This document shows positions 11,334 to 21,343 of a stretch of 64,000 nt of DNA, in pieces. Made by a program: the position numbers and the translations under genes. The stretch comes from Cyathus striatus (Eukaryota > Basidiomycota > Agaricomycetes > Agaricales > Nidulariaceae). Location of the stretch: the NCBI GenBank assembly GCA_025738555.1, contig JAOVFP010000011.1, positions 1,302,001 to 1,366,000 of the forward strand, given 5' to 3'. The stretch's first letter is position 1, and each line of letters opens with the position of its first letter. A model generated the notes under the pieces. That model saw only the letters and a program-made list of their open reading frames with translations, made no database searches and was not told where the DNA came from.

Positions 11334-11510
11334 GACTACCCGGAACAGGACCCTGGATTATTACGGTAAAGGTCGTTCCGCGAAGCGGACAAAATTTTGG
11401 GAATTTTGGCCCTTATGTCGTTCCAAAACCGGACAAATTCAAGGCCTTGGGACGAAAAGGACGTTCCAAAAGTACGGACAGTGATTAACCCATGCCGTGC
11501 AGGTCGTTCC
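11334..11510. repeat. Array of GTCGTTCC..CGGAC motifs (family shared with 23.1-23.35 kb)
   Basis: The segment starts CGACTACCCGGAACAGGACC and runs through TGGATTATTACGGTAAAGGTCG. Four copies of a split motif follow, (G)(T/A)CGTTCC then 5-10 bases then CGGAC, about 40 bp apart. The same leader and motifs occur in reverse complement at 23130-23345. The two sites flank the Ty3/gypsy element in opposite orientation, but the gap sizes give no evidence of a joint transposition. Confidence 0.65.
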
Positions 11511-13046
11511 AGCCAGACGGACGCCGATGAGCGCCAAGGGTCTTATGTAAGGGTTAGAGTTTAAACATTTATGACCCAAATCTATGTATAAGTAAGGCTA
11601 GTGGCTACTGGCTAAGTAGCAAACGCGGTGGTAGGTCCCCTGTTATAACTCGATGTGGATCTAAGGGTCCGAAGTTCCCAAAACGGCCATCTCACGTGAT
11701 TGGGTTGCAAGCCAGTTGAGCGGTACTGTGGCACAAGGAAGCGCACTTATTTGTCAATATCTTCTCCCGCACATGTAGTTATATTCTAGATGGTACATAC
11801 ATTGATTTTGGCAATAGAATATGGATCAGACTTAAAAAGTATTTGCGATATTAAATCTATGATCTATTCTGCCAAAGCAGACATTGAAAGCATAGCACAA
11901 ATATACTAAGTAGTCATGTTTCTTCAAATATAATAAAAAGAGAGATTTATAGTAATAGCATTACATGTTATGACAACACAGACTGAGAGAAGATATCCAT
12001 TTGCTGATCTGATTACAAGCGCATGAGATGTACAACTGATAAAGTATTTACTAGCTCTTTACGACATAGTTATTATATAACTTCCCGGTGTAGTAGTATG
12101 CCATACTGTCACGGTAGTAGCGATAGTATTAGTATGTACTTACTGTATTCCTTGTGTGCCGTGGTCACGGTACGGTACAAATTTTCGAACTGACCTTTTC
12201 AGTGGCGTATTTTAATTATACTACTACAAGCGAGAACCAAAATTACTTTGGTAAGTATAATAGTTTTAACTTAGTTACAGATACAACTTAGTCGCCAGTG
12301 GAAATAGCTCTCAGAGAAGACTAAAAACCGAGGAAAAATCATATTTATTACCTCACAACATGGGTAATCGTTACCAGTGAAGAAAGTGAAAAAAACGGAA
12401 CTGAGAGCCATGCAGTTTGGTTACTTATTAAATCAACGACCTGTTCATGAGCATCCTATGTAGTAAGCGCTTGTAAGCGCCTCCTTAGCTGTGCGAACTG
12501 GTTTGCTGATGAGCACGTGTTTCAGGGTCAACACTAAGCGAGTTATAACAGGGGACTATGGACTCTAGCAAACGTAGTGATGAACATACTGTAATTTCGG
12601 TTGCCTGCACGACCGATTTTTGCCAGGAAAAGCTCATACGAGAATGTCGCACTGTATTGAGCGAAATCCTACCTAACGATATAGCTATTGGGACAGGACC
12701 AACAAGGAAAACATACTGGGAGCAAGCAGATAAAGGCAGGTAGACCATCACTTTGCAGTTGAACAACTTATAAGTCAGGCTGTTGAGATGCACTCCTTAC
12801 TGGTAAATATTACGGAGAGAAAGGAATCTAATAGTATTATTACTTATACATTGGAAAAGGACCACTAGCCAAGGTATGGATGTTTTACATTGGCCTTACA
12901 CCTGCTAAATTGAAGCCTTCAAAGTGTACTGCTAAGTACCTGCTGTTCCCACTCTGATGGCTAGAGAGGACAACTATACAATACCTAGCATGGCCATGAA
13001 ATCAACATCGCTCGAGAATCATGCATGAGCCTCACCTATAGGTCTT
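11511..13046. other. Intergenic, no gene seen
   Basis: AT-rich sequence without a convincing frame, up to the retrotransposon insertion site. The last four bases (13043-13046, TCTT) are the left copy of its target duplication. Confidence 0.6.
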
Positions 13047-13763
13047 TGTGAGACGGTAAGTGTTATTGAAGGGGAAACGATAGTTTCGGCGAGCGCGACT
13101 GGGTCCGTCAGTCGCTAGTGGCTTCAAGTCGAGAATATAAGTCTTGAGAATAAGTATGGGATAAGTCTGAGGTAATCAGACTTCGAGTTTTAATATCGAT
13201 GTGCAAGAGCGAATGCTTGAGAGATAATGAGAATAGTGTCGACCCGAGGGCGCTCTTCTTGAGCTACTTGACCCTTGTCGAGCAGTGGAGAGTGGATAGG
13301 ATAGATGTGAACTGCTGTATTCAACTGAGGGGATGTAGCTAGCTACAGAGGGGTTTATATATGTAAATATCTATGCGAGTCATATAAAATTTAAAAGGTA
13401 AATTAGGATAAAGAAAAACATAGCCTTGAGGGGATGCGTGCGGCAACGCGTGTTGAGTGTTGTCGCTTTTCTGCCATTGTCGATTGCTGAGTCCGATTCC
13501 GTGGGTGTTGTCCGAGCCGAATCGGGATGTTTGCTTTCGGGGTTGTTTGGTTCGGCACGTGACTTGTTGGTTTCGGAACGCGTCGACTTTGGTGGAATAA
13601 CTTTTATATTCCTCTGACTTCATCGTTCTCCGTCTTCGATCTGCCCTGTTCGGCATGCGCGCACAATGGTCTGGTATGTGTTTCCTTTGTATTGTTATTA
13701 GGATTCTGACGTGGACTATGTATTATAGGTGATTTCATACGTAGGCCGCTGACAGGCCTTACA
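13047..13763 (-). repeat. 3' LTR of complete Ty3/gypsy element
   Basis: 717 bp, identical to 21577-22293, with ends TGTGAGACGG and GGCCTTACA on the plus strand. The left flank is TCTT. It contains two short frames (105 and 63 aa) that are identical in both LTRs and have no protein-like features. The sequence just inside it is not a strong polypurine tract on the element's sense strand. Confidence 0.96.
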
Positions 13764-13779
13764 CCACCCGGGGAGTTTG

Positions 13780-13809
13780 TGATATTGACTCGTGCCGTAG
13801 TCAATATCA
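13780..13809. promoter_or_regulatory. Perfect 11-bp inverted repeat just inside the 3' LTR
   Basis: TGATATTGACT is followed after 8 bases by its exact complement AGTCAATATCA. It lies 17 bp inside the LTR border and about 145 bp upstream of the antisense gene's ATG. It could be a hairpin in the retroelement RNA or a dimeric protein site in the antisense promoter; the sequence does not say which. Confidence 0.6.
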
Positions 13810-13954
13810 TACTGATCGGTAGGGGACAAAGTTGGCCCATACACAGCCTGGTCTGTGCTGATGTGGTTTAAGGATAAAATCCGGCCGGGGTGAGTGCTTA
13901 TGCGGGAACATCGAGACTATCTTGATTGCTTTTCGTTTGCTAGACTATCGCATA

Positions 13955-15058
13955 ATGGCACTTCGTCCTGGCTGCTTCGAAGACGTCGATGATGGGCATT
14001 TGAACTTTATGCTCAATGGACTATACGACGCAGGGATGGTTTACGTGGTTCGGGAGGCTGAACGCATCATGGAGGGGAACCTTGCAGGGGGTGGTGCAAC
14101 ATTGGGCATAGACCGGTTGGCTACGCGTTTGGTAAGGGCTTGTGATCTTTTAGGGTCTGGATGATTGCTAACACTAGTTGCTGCTTTTTAGCGAGGGATG
14201 CGGATCGTTGCGATGTTTTTGTCCGCTTGGAAGTACTTTCAGGCCGACATATCGTATGAAGACGTTCGGCTGGTGTTGACGATTCTGATGGACTGCGCCG
14301 GGATAGTAGGTTCGAACAGCAACATATTTCAGTGCTTGGCTGCGATGCGAGGGCTATTGTCGAGTGGGCAAAAGTCATGGTATTCGTCGGATATTGCCAA
14401 TATCGAGCGAAAGGCGGCGGGGCTTGCACATACGCACAGCGTGAAGCGTGTTCCGACTGTGAGGGATATTCCGGGGTTGCAGCCTCCGGCGATTCCACGC
14501 ATTACTGGGACGACGGCGGCGCAGAGGTTAGATGGGCGAGCGTCTCGAGAGGCGTTGCGGCAGCGGTGCGTTTATTTTGTTAAGGAGTGGGTGGGTGGGA
14601 CTAATATAGCTTTGCTTTTATCAGAATGGATCGTTTCGCCGCTGGCCATGCATCTTGGAACGACGTTGATGAGTCTCACGAGATGCCCGTGCCGTCGCTG
14701 GCTAACGTCGAAGGTGTGGCAGCCCCTTCGCATCATATCAATAATACTCCGCCTCCCGGTCACTCGTCTTCTGTTCCGTCACTGCAGACTGTGTCTGCTA
14801 GTTCCGCTCCAAGCATCGACTCCAATCCGAGTATACATTCGACACCTCCTGCCGAAAATCCTGTGGATTCGACTGTTACTCGTCCTCCTGATGGATCTGT
14901 TATTATTACCGTAAGTCTCCCTTGGTTGTTATTGGATGATGTACGTTTGACACTGTTGCGCAAAGCCTGATGGAAGACATTTCCGTGTACACGATCTTCC
15001 GTTTGGCTGGAAGATGGAGCTTGTATATATTGACGATGCTGTTGTTGCGGGTGATTGA
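13955..15058 (+). CDS. Spliced antisense accessory gene of the Ty3/gypsy element, unknown function
   Basis: Four exons (13955-14131, 14192-14565, 14625-14910, 14966-15058) join into a 309-residue frame opposite to gag and pol. Introns of 60, 59 and 55 bp have borders GTAAGG..TTTTTAG with a GCTAAC branch site, GTGCGT..TATCAG with ACTAAT, and GTAAGT..GCAAAG. Phases agree at every junction. The first 170 residues look globular and helical (MALRPGCFEDVDDGHLNFML.., MRIVAMFLSAWKYFQAD.., VRLVLTILMDCAGIV). A Pro/Ser/Thr-rich linker follows, then a short end HDLPFGWKMELVYIDDAVV. No known domain was recognised. Introns antisense to the genomic RNA would survive reverse transcription. The third intron has the weakest acceptor. 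Confidence 0.68.
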
Positions 15059-15179
15059 GGGGTATATTGTAATTTCGTTGTTAGATTGTTTCTTTTTTGT
15101 GTATACTAAATCTTTTTTATTTATTTATTTATTTTTATATTGTTGTATAGTTTTTCTTGGTGATTATTTGATTTCGATT

Positions 15180-18100
15180 TCAGAGTCTCCGTGCTTGGAG
15201 AAGATTTTGCAAAGCCGGAACATCATCGGTTTCATGTGTGGCGTCTTCAATATGGTCGTTTGAGTCATCAAGGACTTTGGTAACAGGGATTTTGGATGGG
15301 TCTCGTACGTGGTATGGTACGAGTCGAAATGCCGCATATCGTAGACGAGAGACTGAACCGTCAAGTTCTCCGAGGACATATGAGCCTCCTTTCGTGCGGC
15401 GAAGTACGACCATTGGTCCAATGTACCGTGGAATAGTTTTAAATCTTGTGATGGTATGTTCGTATCTCGAGTTTCGAACTAATACTAATGATCCGGGCTG
15501 AAAATTATAGTCCTTGATGTTGGCCATTTCTTTCTCGAACTGTGCAACGGATGCGTATCGGGCTTTTAGGACACGCTGGGCAATGCGTTCGAGGTCTGCT
15601 GGCCTCTTTTGCAATTGCTTGGCTCGGTAGACAATTAGATCTTCGGTAGTGGTTGGTTTGTCCACTTTGGGTGCCAGGTATGTAGCCTCTGCTAGGTCAA
15701 ATGGCATAGTGGGCTCAATGCCGTGCGCTATGTAATAAGGCGAGTATCCTGTTGATTTTTGGATAGTTACTCGTTCGGCCCATATAACTGAATATGCTAT
15801 TTGAGACCACCTGGATTCGTCTCCGTCCGCTGCTTTGATTAATGCTTCTCGTACATCGAAATGTCGGCGTTCGATAATGCCGTTGGCCTGGGAGTTGTAG
15901 GGGGATATACGAATATGGTGGATATGGTATTTCTTGGCTAAGTACTGGCATGCGGCTATGAATTGGGGGCCGTTGTCTGACACGATTTCCTCGATAGCTC
16001 CCCATCGGCATAATATTTCTTCGAAAATGAATGCTCCTAGCGTCTTCGCGTTTTCATGGCGCAGCATACGCCATTCCGGGTAAGAGGACAAGGAGTCTCG
16101 TGCGTGGACAATATATCTGAAGCCGTTTGACTTCGGCATGAGCATTGTGTCGATATGTACTTTTCTGAATAATGCTGCTGGTGTTGGAACCGTTGGGGGT
16201 ATGTGGATTCTTTTGAGGAGTCGAATCTGACACTCATGGCACGTTCTGATGTACCATTTTACGTCGTTTTCCAGGTGGGGCCACCAGAACCTTTCTAGCA
16301 AGCGGGTTCGTACTGTGAACAGGCCTTTGTGGCCGAGCTCGTCGTGCGCTTCCATGATGAGTCCCAAGCGCTTCTCTTCCGGAATGACGAGCTTGTGCTT
16401 GCCATGCGGATCTTTCTTCCAGAGGCGCCCATCTTTGGTGAAGTATTCTAGGCTTCTTCTGATAAACTTCGTATATTGGGCATCGCTCATGCCTTCTGGT
16501 CTCACAGGGTGCTCAAGAAACTGTTGGATGGCTGGGAGTTCAAGATCCCGGGCCTTGGCTTTATCGGTTCGTGGGATCTGAACGGTTTCACCCATCAAGA
16601 TGTGTACCAGGTCAGAGGGTTTAACACCCTTCTCATGGGAGGACGAGTACGTATGCCGTATCTCTGGTTTTTCGCATATACACTGACGTGGGTTCTCGTA
16701 GATGGGTGAACGTGGTTTCCGTTCCCAGTTCAAGACTTCGATAGCGAAGGCATTGGCGTCGTCGATCCACTGCTCCCAGTCGTCATCAATTTCTGGGTCT
16801 TCGGGTGCCTTTGGTCGACGTGACAGTCCGTCTGCTGCCTGGTGGTCGACTCCTGGGATATGTACCAACTTGAAAGGTGAGAACAGTAGGATTCCTGCGA
16901 TCCATCGGTTGATAGTGGCATTGGGTTGGATATCCGGGTTGTTTAACATGCCTCGTATGTACTTTGCATCGGTTTCGATTGTGAAGTTTTTAACGCCGAT
17001 GATATAGATTCTTGTGTCTTTGAGGGCTCGGAATAGACCATATAGTTCTAACTTTGCTTGTGAGTATCTTTGCTCGCGTTCGTTCCAGGTTATTGAACCG
17101 AATCGTGAGGGGTAGCATTTGTTATCATCACCTATCTGGAGTAGGACATATCCTACGCCTATCCAAGAGGAGTCCACGGCTAGAATGACTTCCCTTCCAC
17201 TGAGGTAGTCGATGGCTTTTATGGCAGGGCAGTTCTTGACCAAGAGTTTTAGTGTCTCCATCGCTTGTAACTGTTCTGGCCCAAATTCAAAGTCCTTGTT
17301 TTTCTTTGTGAGAGTGACTAGTGGCTTGGCGTGCATAGCATAGTTTTTAACAAATATTCGTATGGTGCCGCAGACGCCTAGGAACCCTCTTACTTCGGTG
17401 AGCGAGTTGCACACTGGCCAGTCCAGTACCTTCTGAATGCGTGTTTCATCTGGTACACGGCCTTCGTATGTACATCTGTGGCCTACAATGACTGCCGAGG
17501 GTACGCAGAAGTGTGATTTCTTGGCCGAGAAGGTACCTCCTGCGTGTTTGATACGCTGGATTACCCTGTTAACATTTTGTAGGTGTTCCCACACAAATCG
17601 TCGTATTCCTGGGTTTTCTTTGAGGACTTCGTATCCTCCGTTAGGGAGTTCGTATCGTGTTGATGGACCCTTGACGGGTACATCGTCGACAAATGGCGCA
17701 GCGACATGGGGGATTTCGTCTTGGAGTAAGAATGTGAGGTCGCCGTGTTGGATTTGCATGGAGTTGGTATAGCCCATGGGTATGGACGTCAGTCTTAGCG
17801 TTCCTAAGGGAGTCTGGAATGTGGTAAGATCTCGGGATTCTGGGGCTAGTGCTCGTTGATCGAACCCAACGTATAGGTCGAACATTCCGTAGCATGCACG
17901 TCCGCCAAAGGTTTCTGCATATGTTTCGACAATTGGGGGTACACCGCTGTCCTTGATGGCTACTGCATTTAAAGGCTGAAGATCGTGTACCAGTCGTAAT
18001 GATTTCTTGTCTTTCTTTAGGACACAAAACCATCGCGACCTATAGGAAGCATTGGAGGGTTCGTAAACTCCAGCTGCTATCTTGTCTTTGATTATTTGAA

Positions 18101-18707
18101 CTACTTGTTCAAATATGCCTGGAGGTATGGGTATATTCTTTAAGACCCAAGGGACGTGTTCTATTGTTGGTATAACTACTGGGTCGAAATAGTCACCATT
18201 AAATTTCCCTTTTTCTTCTTCGGTCCAGGCGAATGCTTCTTCTTGAAGTCTTATTAGTTCGTGTATGAGTTTGACTTCCTCTGGCCAGAGGAAGTTTTCC
18301 TTGTTGACGTCGTTTTCGTCTTTCCGTTCCTGTGTGTAACGTTTTCCCGGGACAAAGTCGGGCGGGTGTAAGGGTAGCTTAGGCATGTTTTCTAGTGGGT
18401 CAGTTGGAACGCGTCGGACGATGCGGAATTTTTCCGGTAGTGTGGTAGCGACAGGTTTGACGCGGTTTGCTACCTTTTTATAAGCGTATGACGCTGCTAA
18501 CTCCAAGTTATTAGCTATATTGTCGATTGCTGTGAAGGACACTTCGTAGGCGTCCTTGATATAGTATGGCGGAGAGAATGTAGTGGTGCTATAAGCGGTT
18601 GAGATTTTGTTTTGGGATGGAGGGTCTGCTCCTGGATTAGTAATACTTTCGTCTCCTCGAGTCGTACTCGAATCATCGACTACTGAAAATCCTCGTCTAG
18701 AGTGGTT
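15180..18707 (-). CDS. pol: Pol polyprotein: RT, RNase H, integrase
   Basis: The frame is open from 18707, just after a TAA at 18710-18708, down to 15180 (about 1175 codons). It has no obvious ATG near its start; a GTG lies at 18542. Counting from that GTG: RT around residues 150-330 (SYRSRWFCVLKKDKKSLRLVH, first Asp near 222, catalytic FVDD at 284-287), RNase H around 450-570 (D in LAVDSSW, E near 499, D in IETDAKY), and integrase with the HHCC finger (HDELGHKG..CHEC, about 733-771) and D-D-E core (D798, D in SDNGPQF about 856, E in GIIERRHF about 892). A GPF/Y-like module (RYIGPMVVLRRTKGGSYVL) lies near the C-terminus. It is probably made by -1 frameshifting from Gag-Pro. Confidence 0.93.
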   Translation of the reverse strand, partial: NHSRRGFSVVDDSSTTRGDESITNPGADPPSQNKISTAYSTTTFSPPYYIKDAYEVSFTAIDNIANNLELAASYAYKKVANRVKPVATTLPEKFRIVRRVPTDPLENMPKLPLHPPDFVPGKRYTQERKDENDVNKENFLWPEEVKLIHELIRLQEEAFAWTEEEKGKFNGDYFDPVVIPTIEHVPWVLKNIPIPPGIFEQVVQIIKDKIAAGVYEPSNASYRSRWFCVLKKDKKSLRLVHDLQPLNAVAIKDSGVPPIVETYAETFGGRACYGMFDLYVGFDQRALAPESRDLTTFQTPLGTLRLTSIPMGYTNSMQIQHGDLTFLLQDEIPHVAAPFVDDVPVKGPSTRYELPNGGYEVLKENPGIRRFVWEHLQNVNRVIQRIKHAGGTFSAKKSHFCVPSAVIVGHRCTYEGRVPDETRIQKVLDWPVCNSLTEVRGFLGVCGTIRIFVKNYAMHAKPLVTLTKKNKDFEFGPEQLQAMETLKLLVKNCPAIKAIDYLSGREVILAVDSSWIGVGYVLLQIGDDNKCYPSRFGSITWNEREQRYSQAKLELYGLFRALKDTRIYIIGVKNFTIETDAKYIRGMLNNPDIQPNATINRWIAGILLFSPFKLVHIPGVDHQAADGLSRRPKAPEDPEIDDDWEQWIDDANAFAIEVLNWERKPRSPIYENPRQCICEKPEIRHTYSSSHEKGVKPSDLVHILMGETVQIPRTDKAKARDLELPAIQQFLEHPVRPEGMSDAQYTKFIRRSLEYFTKDGRLWKKDPHGKHKLVIPEEKRLGLIMEAHDELGHKGLFTVRTRLLERFWWPHLENDVKWYIRTCHECQIRLLKRIHIPPTVPTPAALFRKVHIDTMLMPKSNGFRYIVHARDSLSSYPEWRMLRHENAKTLGAFIFEEILCRWGAIEEIVSDNGPQFIAACQYLAKKYHIHHIRISPYNSQANGIIERRHFDVREALIKAADGDESRWSQIAYSVIWAERVTIQKSTGYSPYYIAHGIEPTMPFDLAEATYLAPKVDKPTTTEDLIVYRAKQLQKRPADLERIAQRVLKARYASVAQFEKEMANIKDYNFQPGSLVLVRNSRYEHTITRFKTIPRYIGPMVVLRRTKGGSYVLGELDGSVSRLRYAAFRLVPYHVRDPSKIPVTKVLDDSNDHIEDATHETDDVPALQNLLQARRL
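18680..18707 (-). promoter_or_regulatory. 28-nt gag/pol overlap with possible -1 frameshift site
   Basis: The Gag-Pro stop is at 18680-18682 and the pol frame opens at 18707, in the -1 frame. Within the overlap, element-sense sequence GAT TTT CAG contains a run of four T (18686-18689) on which a tRNA-Phe could slip back one base just before the stop. No canonical X XXY YYZ heptamer was found, so the exact mechanism is uncertain. Confidence 0.5.
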
Positions 18708-21343
18708 TTAACCATATTAACACCGGTACGGCGTTTCCTGCATCTAGTGATGGTGGGTACCGTAATGACTTCGTGGGTGTTAGGGTCTTGTAGGACTAGG
18801 TGGGCGTCACCGTTAATGAAGTGGTGGATGCTAGCTTGTGTTAGTGTGAAGAAGGGCAGTCCCAAGAGCATGTCATACGATGCTTCTGGTACTACTTGTG
18901 CTTGAACATAGAAATTTGAAGAGCCGATTGATACTTTGAGGTTTGCTAACATTCCTAGTGTTTTGCTTTTCGACGTGTTTGCTGACTCCATTTCAAGGAC
19001 GTAATCTGATCGGAGTGGGATGCCCAGCTTGTCCCAGAGCTCTTTTCGGAGTGCTATAACTTGGGACCCATTGTCAACTACAGCTGATATGTCGACCTCA
19101 TCGTTCAGAGTTACTTTTACTTCTCGTAAGTCCTCCTTTTTGTTTGCCACAATTTTTCCATTTGCCGCTGTATTTAACAGATTTACTGATACCGCATCTG
19201 CGATAGATAACTCGTTTTGTGATACTGGTTCTGTGGTGGCGATTCTTTTGCTACTACACATGTCTTTGATTTGTTTTCGCAGTTCTGGTGCTACTGCAAA
19301 TAATTCCTCTTGAGTGAGCGTAACAGTGCTTTCAAGTCCTTTGGTAAGTACTCGTTTGAGTATTTCTTCAGACTCGATTGGCGCAGCATAGCGGTATTGG
19401 GGCTGGGAGCTTTGCATGCTAGAGGATGGCTTGGGTAGGTTAGATTTTTCTTCTTTGGCTTTGCTACGCGTCACCGGTGGTTGATAGTTGTCTTTTCTGG
19501 ACTTATCCATTTTCTGGCGTATCTCCTTCAGGTCTCGTTGCACTTGATTTGCCAGTGTTTCGAGAATCGGTATACGGTCGATGTCTTGCTGCGTAAGTGG
19601 ATGTTCCTCAGCTGGTTCTTCGTCTGCAATGCTGATTTTGGCAATGGAAGCTGACTGAGTTTCCGCGGATGACCATGCGAACTGGTCATCTATGGGGATC
19701 GGCTCTGCTTCTACAATGTTAGATGACACCTGTCCTGATGCGACATTCCTGGCATTGGCAATGTTAGTTGTGCGCATCTGGTTCCAGTTGTCTAGTCTTT
19801 CTTTGAGGTTGGAGCCGTCCACTATTTTGGAATTCAATCTAATTCCTTCAGGAGATAGCACCATGTTTCCTTTTCCTAGCTTGCAAAGTCCTTTCTTCTC
19901 GTATTCTTTGACGAGTGGGCATGATGCGATCATGTGGGCTGGGTCTGAGCAGAACAAGCATTTGTTGGAGCGCTGTCCTTCGGACCGATTGGTTCGTTCT
20001 TCTTTGGCTAGCGCGAACACCTTAACCACTAGATTTTGTGCCAGAGATTCGGAATTGATGAGCCGTTCGATGGCCGATTCATCATAATATTTCTTCGATA
20101 CTGATGTTTGAGGATTTTGAGTGTTCAAGTCGAGGGCTTGGCTTTGCACAGCTTGTGTTGGGGCTTGTGGTATGGGGTTGAATCCTTGCGTAATATATGC
20201 CTGGGAGGGCTGATTGTTCTGATTGTTTTGGGTATACATCGGTTGAGGAATTGCTGGGTGCATTTGGTTTAATCCTTGGATCTGTGCTGGCTGTGTCCCT
20301 TGATTAATCACGTATCCCGGAAGTTGTGGTTGTTGATATGGCTGGAATGGAATTGGTTGCTGGTAGTTTTGTCCAGGTGCCATAGTAATGGCTGGGAGTT
20401 GTCCGTATTGGTTAGAGATCTGAGAGTATCCTTCGTATCCGGGATACTGAACCGGTTGAACTGGTAGTCCAAACATCTGTGCACCGCCGCCTGTTGTACC
20501 GTCGTTTGGCGGGAGGAGGTGCATGGCTGCTTCATATATTTCTTCGAGCTTCCAAGGTTCGTCTAGTTCGTGCTTAGGTTCCAGCATGTGTAGCTCGTTT
20601 CTAATTTTTGCGCGAAATTCGATAGGGAAGCCAGTCATGAAGGAGTTACTGATTTCCCTGTCGGTGACTTTCCCTTTTTCTTTGAGATATTCCGCAAAAG
20701 TCAGAAATCCTCTATAGTATTCGCCCAGTTGGTACCGTCCCGTCATTATCTTTTGCGATTGGGCGGCACAATAGTACTCGAGATCTATGGTTGTGTATTT
20801 CTTTTCCCCATCGCATCCAGGGTACAATTTCCTGATTTCTTCTTTAAATCGTTCCCAGTTGTGGCGGACATTCTTTGTACGTGCACGCCACAAGTCTTCG
20901 ACACGCTGGTCTAGGTATTCAAATGTCCACTGGATTTCTTCACTATCGGTGAGACCGCTTGCTACTGCAAGATTATGAATTCGCCTGAAGAACCTATCCA
21001 AAGTTACTGGGCTGCCATTGAATGATGGTGCGGCTTTTTCTCCTGGTGATGGCATAGTTCTTCGTGCTCTTGGAAGTGGTGCTTGGGCATTGTTTTGTTC
21101 AAGGTAAGCATCTTCATCCATGGTCCATTCCGCTTTTCGAAGATTTCCTACGCGTTCATATGGGTCAAACTTGACGTTTGGTTGAAAGGTCGAAGTTGGT
21201 GGAGTGCTGGATTGAGGAACCTGTTCCAATGGCACGTTCGCTGCAGGGTTAATAATGTTTGGATTAATAATTGTTGGACTAATGATGTTTGGCGCAATTC
21301 CCTGCGCTTGGTTCGTTTCGTTGTCTGGAACGATTCCTGACAT
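18680..21343 (-). CDS. gag: Gag-protease polyprotein
   Basis: 887 residues. A capsid-like region lies near residues 100-290 (FNGSPVTLDRFFRRIHNLAV, WTFEYLDQRVEDLWRA, WERFKEEIRKLYPG, YRGFLTFAEYLKEKGKV), followed by a long Gln/Pro-rich linker. A zinc knuckle CLFCSDPAHMIASC (coordinates about 19922-19964) fits C-x2-C-x4-H-x4-C. A charged linker follows, then a retropepsin-like domain: the active-site loop reads VVDNGSQVIAL (about 19055-19085) and the C-terminal block MLLGLPFFTL. D-N-G replaces the usual D-S/T-G. Gag packages element RNA and the protease matures the polyproteins. Start ATG is about 210 bp inside the primer-binding site; ends with a stop overlapping pol. Confidence 0.92.
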   Translation of the reverse strand: MSGIVPDNETNQAQGIAPNIISPTIINPNIINPAANVPLEQVPQSSTPPTSTFQPNVKFDPYERVGNLRKAEWTMDEDAYLEQNNAQAPLPRARRTMPSPGEKAAPSFNGSPVTLDRFFRRIHNLAVASGLTDSEEIQWTFEYLDQRVEDLWRARTKNVRHNWERFKEEIRKLYPGCDGEKKYTTIDLEYYCAAQSQKIMTGRYQLGEYYRGFLTFAEYLKEKGKVTDREISNSFMTGFPIEFRAKIRNELHMLEPKHELDEPWKLEEIYEAAMHLLPPNDGTTGGGAQMFGLPVQPVQYPGYEGYSQISNQYGQLPAITMAPGQNYQQPIPFQPYQQPQLPGYVINQGTQPAQIQGLNQMHPAIPQPMYTQNNQNNQPSQAYITQGFNPIPQAPTQAVQSQALDLNTQNPQTSVSKKYYDESAIERLINSESLAQNLVVKVFALAKEERTNRSEGQRSNKCLFCSDPAHMIASCPLVKEYEKKGLCKLGKGNMVLSPEGIRLNSKIVDGSNLKERLDNWNQMRTTNIANARNVASGQVSSNIVEAEPIPIDDQFAWSSAETQSASIAKISIADEEPAEEHPLTQQDIDRIPILETLANQVQRDLKEIRQKMDKSRKDNYQPPVTRSKAKEEKSNLPKPSSSMQSSQPQYRYAAPIESEEILKRVLTKGLESTVTLTQEELFAVAPELRKQIKDMCSSKRIATTEPVSQNELSIADAVSVNLLNTAANGKIVANKKEDLREVKVTLNDEVDISAVVDNGSQVIALRKELWDKLGIPLRSDYVLEMESANTSKSKTLGMLANLKVSIGSSNFYVQAQVVPEASYDMLLGLPFFTLTQASIHHFINGDAHLVLQDPNTHEVITVPTITRCRKRRTGVNMVKTTLDEDFQ

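Noticed and set aside
13339..13656. Identical 105- and 63-residue frames in both LTRs
   Set aside because: They are duplicated because the LTRs are duplicated; composition is unremarkable and they overlap each other on opposite strands.
14198..14914. Unspliced 238-residue frame as the accessory protein
   Set aside because: The unspliced reading turns into Leu/Arg-rich junk after 14566, while splicing at GTGCGT..TATCAG links it to a better frame; the spliced model is preferred.
15238..18033. Plus-strand frames opposite pol (87-131 residues)
   Set aside because: Shadow frames of the pol coding sequence without independent features or splice logic.
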